Source: Desulfobotulus alkaliphilus (lineage in GTDB: Bacteria > Desulfobacterota > Desulfobacteria > Desulfobacterales > ASO4-4). Taken from it: a stretch of DNA of 64,000 nt. The notes under the pieces were generated by a model. That model made no database searches. It was not told the DNA's origin and saw nothing but the letters and a program-made list of their open reading frames with translations. Every line of letters starts with the position of its first letter. Position 1 is the first letter of the stretch. Both the position numbers and the translations under genes were made by a program. Positions 58,508-64,000 of this stretch are shown piece by piece. The stretch covers positions 1 to 64,000 of the forward strand of contig NZ_VLLC01000002.1 in the NCBI RefSeq assembly GCF_007830435.1, read 5' to 3'.

Positions 58508-59356
58508 ATGGCTGATATTGCACACATGCTGGAAACCATCGCTGAATCCTGCGAGCTGCAATCTCATTCAGGATAAAGATGTTCAGGTACTGGATGTGGA
58601 ACTGATGCCAACGGGGATAATAGAACAACTGCAGGTCTTATATGGAGAACGATTCCGATCTCAGCCCCGGCTGGAGCGCCTGATACTTGCAACAGCAGCA
58701 ACGGAACAGGTCATTTCCCACAAACGTATCAGCGATATCAGCATTGATCACAGCAGGGATATTACCATAGCATTACAGGCTCTGGTCAAACAGGGGCTGC
58801 AGATGATAAACAGCACCACGGCCATGGCCGTGGTGCTGTTTATCATCTGCAGGGGCAGGATTTACCAACCCCGGATCAGGTCTTCGGTGTGATGGTACAG
58901 GACAATCCGGAATTCCACATTCACTCCAAAGATTTAAAGCCTTCCTCCGAAGATTTGGAATACCGCTCCGAAGATTTACCCGCTCCCTCTGAAAAACGAG
59001 ATACGCACGGACGCCTTTTGACCCCATCCCTTTCAGCACCAGTAATCCATAATCTGGATCTCCTGTCTCCAGCACTGCTGGCAAAGCTGAAAACAAAGGC
59101 AAGCCTGACAGCAAAAAAGAAAAAACTGCCAAAATCCATCATGAGGGATGTGATTCTATCCCTGTGTGAGGAACATTTTATTACCCGAAACTGTCTTGCA
59201 CAGCTGATGAACAGAGATCCGGACTCACTGCGGCAGCAGCATCTGAAAGAACTGCTGGAAGAGGGCCTGCTCAGACAAGCCTTCCCCCAGAACCCCACAG
59301 ACAGCCGTCAGGCATATATTGCAAACAGAGACAGAATAATAAAGACCAGCAGATAA
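58508..59356 (+). pseudogene. Decayed ATP-binding protein gene (AlbA_2/RecG-like regulator family)
   Basis: The pieces read in three frames. 58508-58575 (MADIAHMLETIAESCELQ) may be a start region and stops early. About 58560-58796 reads LIQDKDVQVLDVELMPTGIIEQLQVLYGERFRSQPRLERLILATAATEQVISHKRISDI ... ALVKQGLQ. After a 56-bp palindrome, 58853-59356 reads GQDLPTPDQVFGVMV ... HGRLLTPSLSAPVIHNLDLLSPAL ... LTRNCLAQLMNRDPDSLRQQHLKELLEEGLLRQAFPQNP. Together this is the C-terminal third of proteins with an AlbA_2/HATPase-like N-terminal part and a winged-helix end. The N-terminal two thirds are missing. It is certainly non-functional. Confidence 0.8.
58797..58852. repeat. Perfect 56-bp palindrome interrupting a pseudogene
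   Basis: Two perfect 27-bp arms flank a 2-bp centre (AT). Each end is CTGCAG. Removing one CTGCAG with the palindrome (50 bp) restores the reading frame of the surrounding gene, so it is an insertion with a 6-bp duplication. Confidence 0.9.
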
Positions 59357-59368
59357 ATCATCAGTGCC

Positions 59369-60703
59369 TCATCCTTCCCTTTCCCCCTTTCTTTTCAGCT
59401 TTTTCATTTCACGGAAAAAGAAAACAGAAACGATGGAGGCCAGGACCACATTGGACAGGGGAAGTGCTATCCATACGCCCTGAAGCCCAATGATCTTCGG
59501 AAGAATAAACAGAAAAGGCAGCTGTATGAACATATTGCCAAGGGTGATCATGGTGGCTTTTCTTGCCATGCCCATGGACTGCAAAAAACTGGCGGTAAGA
59601 ACAATAAAACCATCCAGAAAAAGGGCAAAAAGGTGTAGCCGCATCCCAAGGGAGGCTGCGGCGGAAAGCTCTGGATCACCGGAGACAAAAAACCATACAG
59701 CCAGCCCCGGTACCAGCATCACCGTAGAGGTCATGAGAACACCGGTACCCAGAACCACAGCCATGGCAAGGCCTGTCACCTGACGGATATTCCGCGGGTT
59801 TTCTTCGCCCTTGTAATAGCTGACCAGAGGCTGCATACCACCGGAAACACCTTCGGCAAACATGTAGTAAAGTGTGAGTACATAGCCCACAACGGTGAAA
59901 GCCGCCACCTGCAGGGTACCTCCGTATGCCATGAAAAGCAGGTTATGCAAAAGCACCACAAAACTGATGTAAATATACATCAGCATACTGGAAAAACCCG
60001 TTGCCAGAACCCTTCCCAGCAAAAAGGGCCTTAGTTTTAGAAACCCCTGATTCAGCGGCACACGGTTTCTGGTACTGAAAATGAAAAAAAGCCCCATGGC
60101 AATACTGAAACTTTCCGCCAGCACCGTAGCCACGGCTGCCCCCTTCAGTTCCCACCCAAGGTGCATGATGAAAAGATAATCCAGTATGATATTGGCCACA
60201 GCGCCGGTTGCCATGCAAAGGGTGGCAAAGCCCGGTGCCCCCAGATTCCGGACCCAGAATGGAATGGCAATGCTGGCCAGAACAAGGGGAGCCGCAAAAC
60301 CCATTACCCGCAGATAATCCCGACCCAGAGACCCAACACCCTCTTCTGCCCCCTGCAGGACCAGAAAAAAGGTTGAAAAATTCACCAGCAGAAGACCGGA
60401 AACCAGCCCCAGCAGCATCAGTGCCCAGAATCCCTGCCCCATGATGCGGGAAGCCCTGAGAAGATCTCCCTCACCCTGGGCAATGCCGCACTGCACACCC
60501 GTACCAATACCAATCATCATCCCAATGGCCAGCAGCACCCCGATCCAGGGCCAGGACATATTGATGGCCGCCAGTCCTTCGCCACCCATGGCATGACCAA
60601 TAAAAATACCATCCACGATCTGGTATGCGGCACTGACCAGCATAGCCGTAACCGAAGGGATGGTGTAGCGCCAGAACATTCTGGAAACACTGCCTGATTT
60701 CAT
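59369..60703 (-). CDS. MATE-family multidrug/sodium antiporter
   Basis: A 444-residue protein with 12 membrane helices arranged as two MatE domains: SVSRMFWRYTIPSVTAMLVSAAYQIVDGIFIGHAMGGEGLAAINMSWPW is the typical start, with the first-repeat motif AINMSWPW; the second half begins near VLLHNLLFMAYGGTLQVAAFTVVGY. It probably exports cationic compounds using Na+ or H+ gradient. It overlaps the preceding MarR gene by 4 bp (ATGA). Confidence 0.92.
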   Translation of the reverse strand: MKSGSVSRMFWRYTIPSVTAMLVSAAYQIVDGIFIGHAMGGEGLAAINMSWPWIGVLLAIGMMIGIGTGVQCGIAQGEGDLLRASRIMGQGFWALMLLGLVSGLLLVNFSTFFLVLQGAEEGVGSLGRDYLRVMGFAAPLVLASIAIPFWVRNLGAPGFATLCMATGAVANIILDYLFIMHLGWELKGAAVATVLAESFSIAMGLFFIFSTRNRVPLNQGFLKLRPFLLGRVLATGFSSMLMYIYISFVVLLHNLLFMAYGGTLQVAAFTVVGYVLTLYYMFAEGVSGGMQPLVSYYKGEENPRNIRQVTGLAMAVVLGTGVLMTSTVMLVPGLAVWFFVSGDPELSAAASLGMRLHLFALFLDGFIVLTASFLQSMGMARKATMITLGNMFIQLPFLFILPKIIGLQGVWIALPLSNVVLASIVSVFFFREMKKLKRKGEREG

Positions 60704-61140
60704 TTACCTTCAACCTTTTTTTCTGCAATAACAGAACAGACCCTGCCCAGGATATCGCTCAGTTCCGCAAGGGCTTTCGGGTCCAGAATCTGAGCTATAT
60801 CCTTGGCGGTTTTCCTGTAAATTCTGTCCTCTTCCACGGCCAGCGCCATGGTTCTGTCCGTTGCCTGCAACAAAGAGGCCCGGCCATCTTCCGGGCAGGG
60901 TATTTTATGGATATACCCTTTTTTTTCAAGCTTGACCGCCATGGTACTGGCAGAAGCTTTGCTTACCTTCATTACCCCTGCCAGCTCCGTCAGGCGCATG
61001 CCCTTTTTTGAGCTTATCAGCGCATAAAGATAGTCCAGTTCGCTGCTGCTGAGTTCACCGCTTCCGCTCTGGCGGCTTGCCTCACGCCAGAGATCCCACA
61101 TATGCCATTGTAAAATTTTCAAGCTGTCGGAAAGCTCCAT
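60700..61140 (-). CDS. MarR-family transcriptional regulator
   Basis: A 146-residue regulator: LSSSELDYLYALISSKKGMRLTELAGVMKVSKASASTMAVKLEKKGYIHKIPCPEDGRASLLQATDRT is a MarR winged HTH with the wing DGRAS. The start at 61140 (MELSDSLK) is chosen because AAAGAG lies upstream; a further-upstream ATG at 61191 has none. It is the first gene of a two-gene operon with the MATE pump and likely represses it until a drug or metabolite binds. Its operator would be the AT-rich tract around 61180-61215, where TTAGTTAGT repeats occur. Confidence 0.9.
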   Translation of the reverse strand: MELSDSLKILQWHMWDLWREASRQSGSGELSSSELDYLYALISSKKGMRLTELAGVMKVSKASASTMAVKLEKKGYIHKIPCPEDGRASLLQATDRTMALAVEEDRIYRKTAKDIAQILDPKALAELSDILGRVCSVIAEKKVEGK

Positions 61141-61744
61141 AAAGATCTCTTTATTTCTAAAGGTTGAAAAAGAATCAAAAAAACTTAGCAAGACTAACTA
61201 ACCAAACAGAAGCTGTCAACCCAGCTTGCCAATACCTTTAAATCGCTAAGAAAAGATCTGGCATTTTAAAATAAAATCTGATTACTCCCCTGACTCAGCC
61301 ACAGCTTGCTGGCCATCTAGTTGTCAGGCCTATGGTGCGGACTTTAATACGGGCAGGCGCAAGGCCTGCCCCAACGAATGGTTTTTACGACCCTGTTTTG
61401 TGTAGGGGCACCCCTGTACGGGTGTCCGCTGACAAGCGTAAAATCTGGTCATATAATTTCCATGGTTAAGGTTTGTATGGCTGAAAGACAGTGGTAATCA
61501 GAAAATAAAATGTTCTGGATGCTTATCTTCCCTCTTGAATGCCTGTATGCCTTATGCCATAATTTTAGGTTGTTGAAGAAAAAAAGACGGCCGCTGGTGT
61601 TTTAGAATACGACATTGATTTTGTGATACAAAAAAAGCTATGCACCAGCTGGCTTGCATGAAACGAACAATCCGGCTGACAAAAAATGCAAAAATAACGA
61701 TCTGACTGTCTTCCCCTTAGCGACCCATAAAAAAGGAAAAAATC
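61141..61744. other. Intergenic region with family B repeat
   Basis: About 600 bp: the promoter of the MarR/MATE operon near 61180-61220, copy 4 of repeat B at 61273-61435, and 300 bp of AT-rich DNA with no gene that should contain the promoter of the oxidoreductase gene. No clear -35/-10 pair is seen. Confidence 0.45.
61273..61435 (-). repeat. Dispersed repeat family B, copy 4
   Basis: Reverse-orientation copy, closely related to copy 3 (40643-40799): TGATTACT.CCCTGACTCAGCCACAG, TGTCAGGCCTATGGTGCGG, GGGCAGGCGCAAGGCCTGCCC and GTAGGGGCACCC are shared blocks. Confidence 0.8.
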
Positions 61745-63691
61745 ATGAAAGGCTGGTGTGGCCGTATACTGAATGTGGATTTAAGCCGTGGAAGTCTTGA
61801 ACCGGCGGCACTGGACCCTCTGGATGCCCAACTCTTTATCGGTGGCCGGGGCTTGAACGACAAAGTCCTTTTTGACCGCATTCCTCCGGGCACCGATCCC
61901 CTTGGCCCGGACAACGTCATCTGCTTTGCTCCCGGCCCCCTTTCCGGCACGGTGCTCGGACTCACCAGCCGTGTTGAAGTCAGCACCCTGTCTCCCTACA
62001 GCGGCATTCTGGGAGATGGCAATGCGGGCGAAAGGCTGGCCCATGTCATGAAACTTGCCGGATGGGATCAGATCAATATCACAGGCCGGTGTGAAAGCCC
62101 CTCCTATCTGTATATCCATGAAGATGAGGTTTCCCTGATTCCCTGCCCGGAATACTGGGGGACGGACACCTGGGAATTCACCGATGCCATGCGCAATACC
62201 CACGACAGGGATATCAGTGTTGCCTGCATTGGTCAGGCAGGAGAATGCCTTGTGCGTTTTGCCTCTGTGATTGTGGATAAATACGCATCCGCCGCCAGAG
62301 GTGCCGGGGCTGTCATGGGCTCCAAAAATCTCAAGGGCATCGTGGTCCGGGGAAACAGGAAGGTGAAGCTTGCCGATCCTGAAACCTTTAAAGCCCTTGC
62401 CAAGGAAGACAGAAATTTCTTTAAAACAGATCCCTTCCAAAAGGGCGTTGCCTCCTGCATCGGCTCCCACCACGGTATCCTCAACTGGTTTCCGGGCTAC
62501 CGCAATTACGAGGACTTCTGGGACAGAAGCAAGATCCCTGCGGCCATCCAGCCCGAAGCCTTCAAGGAATATGAGGTCCGCCGCACGGGCTGCAGAAACT
62601 GTACGGTACAGTGCAAGAACCGCTTTGAAATTCCCAAAGGCCCCAGAGCCGGAGAGCAGGGCGAGGCCATGGAGTATGAATGCGTTTTCTGCCTCGGCAC
62701 CAACTGCGGCATCACAGACCCCGTGGTGATCATGGAAATGGAAAACCTCTGCGACCGTTACGGCATGGATGTCATTGCCGCAGGCAACACCATGGCCATG
62801 GTCAAGGATCTTTTCAATATGGGCGACATCACCCCTGAAGATACGGGGGGGCTGGATCTCTCATGGGAAAACGCCGAAGATCAGGTGGAACTGCTGCACA
62901 GAACCGCCCTGCGGCAGGGTTTTGGCAACATTGTGGCAGAAGGCCTTTACCTTGGGGCAAAGATTCTCGGAAAAAGGGCCATGGATGTCTGCTACCACGT
63001 CAAAGGCCTTTCCAGAGGCCCTTATAAAGCGGGGATGTTTGCCCTTGCCCACGCCACCAGCACCCGGGGTGCCGACCATCTCAGGGGACGGAGCTGGGCC
63101 TATGGAGAAAATGACGGCGATCTTTTTTCTAAACTGAAAAGCGAAGGCCGTCTTCCCAGAGATATGGACACAAACCCCGTATCCGCCCTCATCGTCTCCG
63201 AAAGGGCCTGTACCCTTGCGGACTGCATCGGCCGCTGCAAGGGGGCTGTCAATTCCTGGAGCTGTGCTGTCCCCCTTGTGAATCAGTATCCCCTCATGGA
63301 AGGGCTGGCCCGGCTCATGACCGCAGCCACGGGCCTTCCCTACACGGAAGAACGCCTGAGCGCAGCGGCAGACCGGGTCTATCTTCTGGAAAAGGCCTTT
63401 AACATACGGTGCGGAACCCGCAGGCAGGATGACAGGCTGGTATTGCACAAGGATCTTCTGGGAACAGAGGAGGCTGCAAAGGAGCAGGAAAAGCACGAAG
63501 CCATGCTCACGGCCTATTATGAAGCCTCCGGTCAGGACAGGGAGACGGGAATTCCCACCCGCAGAAAACTGGAAGAGCTGGAGCTGGCCTTTGTGGCCGA
63601 TACCCTTGAAAAAGAGCTGCCCCTTAACCCATGGGACGGCCCGAAACCCTGGCCCCTGGATGCCTATCCCTCAGGCGTAAAAAGGGTATAG
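61745..63691 (+). CDS. aor: Aldehyde:ferredoxin oxidoreductase, tungsten-type
   Basis: A 648-residue oxidoreductase. The [4Fe-4S] ligands are Cys283, Cys286 and Cys290 (TGCRNCTVQC) plus Cys498 in LADCIGRCKG; pterin-binding motifs include GGRGLNDKVLF and ASAARGAGAVMGSKNLKGIVVRG. Length and layout are those of the AOR family (AOR/FOR/BOR). It oxidises aldehydes to carboxylic acids with ferredoxin, or the reverse, in the cytoplasm; benzoyl-CoA-pathway variants (BamB) are related but longer-range context for that is absent. A thioredoxin-like ferredoxin gene follows 53 bp downstream and could be its electron partner. Confidence 0.95.
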   Translation: MKGWCGRILNVDLSRGSLEPAALDPLDAQLFIGGRGLNDKVLFDRIPPGTDPLGPDNVICFAPGPLSGTVLGLTSRVEVSTLSPYSGILGDGNAGERLAHVMKLAGWDQINITGRCESPSYLYIHEDEVSLIPCPEYWGTDTWEFTDAMRNTHDRDISVACIGQAGECLVRFASVIVDKYASAARGAGAVMGSKNLKGIVVRGNRKVKLADPETFKALAKEDRNFFKTDPFQKGVASCIGSHHGILNWFPGYRNYEDFWDRSKIPAAIQPEAFKEYEVRRTGCRNCTVQCKNRFEIPKGPRAGEQGEAMEYECVFCLGTNCGITDPVVIMEMENLCDRYGMDVIAAGNTMAMVKDLFNMGDITPEDTGGLDLSWENAEDQVELLHRTALRQGFGNIVAEGLYLGAKILGKRAMDVCYHVKGLSRGPYKAGMFALAHATSTRGADHLRGRSWAYGENDGDLFSKLKSEGRLPRDMDTNPVSALIVSERACTLADCIGRCKGAVNSWSCAVPLVNQYPLMEGLARLMTAATGLPYTEERLSAAADRVYLLEKAFNIRCGTRRQDDRLVLHKDLLGTEEAAKEQEKHEAMLTAYYEASGQDRETGIPTRRKLEELELAFVADTLEKELPLNPWDGPKPWPLDAYPSGVKRV

Positions 63692-63744
63692 TTTTTCAGG
63701 CAGGGGTCTTGTGTCCCTGCACCCCGAAAGGACATGCATTTTCC

Positions 63745-64000
63745 ATGGACCATCCTGTGAAACCTGTACAAACCCTCACCCTCTGCATGGGAAGTTCCTG
63801 CTTTTCCAAGGGAAACAATCTGAATGCGGCAGCCATTGAAAACTTTATCCGGGAAAACGAACTCACAGAAACCATCAGCATACAGGGCTGTCTCTGTGAG
63901 CAGCAGTGCAAAAACGGCCCGAATATCAGAATTGGTGACGAGCTGATTCAGGGCGTTCAGCCGGGAATGCTCCATGATCTTCTGGCCCATAAAATCAGGC
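63745..64000 (+). CDS. Thioredoxin-like [2Fe-2S] ferredoxin (NuoE-like), cut by the right edge
   Basis: The first 85 codons are visible: VQTLTLCMGSSCFSKGNNLN followed by ISIQGCLCEQQCKNGPNIRIGDELIQGVQPGML. The C-x4-C and C-x3-C pairs are the iron-sulfur ligands of the thioredoxin-like [2Fe-2S] fold found in NuoE, HydC and stand-alone ferredoxins. AAAGGA lies 12 bp before the ATG. It follows the aldehyde oxidoreductase gene on the same strand, suggesting an electron-transfer role with it, and may continue into a hydrogenase- or NuoF-like complex outside the window. Confidence 0.85.
   Translation, partial: MDHPVKPVQTLTLCMGSSCFSKGNNLNAAAIENFIRENELTETISIQGCLCEQQCKNGPNIRIGDELIQGVQPGMLHDLLAHKIR

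Overview
This window looks like a Gram-negative, anaerobic member of the Desulfobacterota (sulfate-reducer-like). That is an inference from the gene mix, not from a marker gene: a tungsten-type aldehyde:ferredoxin oxidoreductase, several TonB-dependent receptors, outer-membrane lipoproteins, a LolA-like carrier and a DmdC/AcdA-like acyl-CoA dehydrogenase, next to a small catalase. I saw no rRNA, tRNA or CRISPR array.

Layout. 1-1440: edge of an IS110-family element, two small hypothetical genes, and a mazE antitoxin followed by a truncated mazF. 1711-8111: katA behind a palindromic operator candidate, a protein with a degenerate ImmA/IrrE-like C-terminus, a 340-bp dispersed repeat, and a MoxR ATPase/VWA/small-protein operon on the minus strand. 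8453-13057: a heme-type TonB receptor with an FmdE-like secreted protein, then a DUF3592-like/GIDE-like membrane pair. 13351-26705: a type IV pilus or type II secretion-like machine on the plus strand: pseudopilin-like protein, HAMP protein, leader RNA plus small protein, a major prepilin, a very large two-headed pseudopilin, a PilM-PilN fusion, PilO, PilP, a secretin, a PilT-like and a PilB-like ATPase, and PilC. A PPIase-like lipoprotein and two small unknowns follow. 29036-29543: RHH/RelE toxin-antitoxin pair. 29801-34521: macA-macB-tolC-like efflux operon on the minus strand, whose 3' end is duplicated 16.6 kb away.

35115-44367: a metal or heme uptake island with a PepSY membrane protein, two TonB receptors, a Com-like zinc finger, two tandem DUF4405 membrane proteins, and a second FmdE-like protein divergent from a receptor. 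44301-47637: a truncated Rpn/YhgA nuclease, a possible helicase remnant, and an AAA ATPase plus PD-(D/E)XK-like gene pair that resembles a defence module. 47730-51449: LolA-like and SRPBCC genes, then a kexin-like lipoprotein protease whose propeptide is encoded by a separate gene. 51794-61140: acyl-CoA dehydrogenase and divergent sigma-54 activator, WYL regulator and zinc-ribbon protein, 2'-5' RNA ligase, a decayed ATP-binding-protein gene split by a perfect 56-bp palindrome, and a MarR/MATE pair. 61745-64000: aldehyde:ferredoxin oxidoreductase and the start of a thioredoxin-like ferredoxin.

Three dispersed non-coding families tie the window together: a 340-410-bp MITE-like repeat (2 copies, one with a nested 69-bp insertion), a 150-bp repeat rich in hairpins (4 copies, one of which supplies a gene's stop codon), and the duplicated efflux-gene tail. 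The best candidates for new biology are the AAA/nuclease-like pair, the trans-encoded protease propeptide, the FmdE-like proteins paired with TonB receptors, the two-headed pseudopilin and the leader RNA at 14.6 kb.
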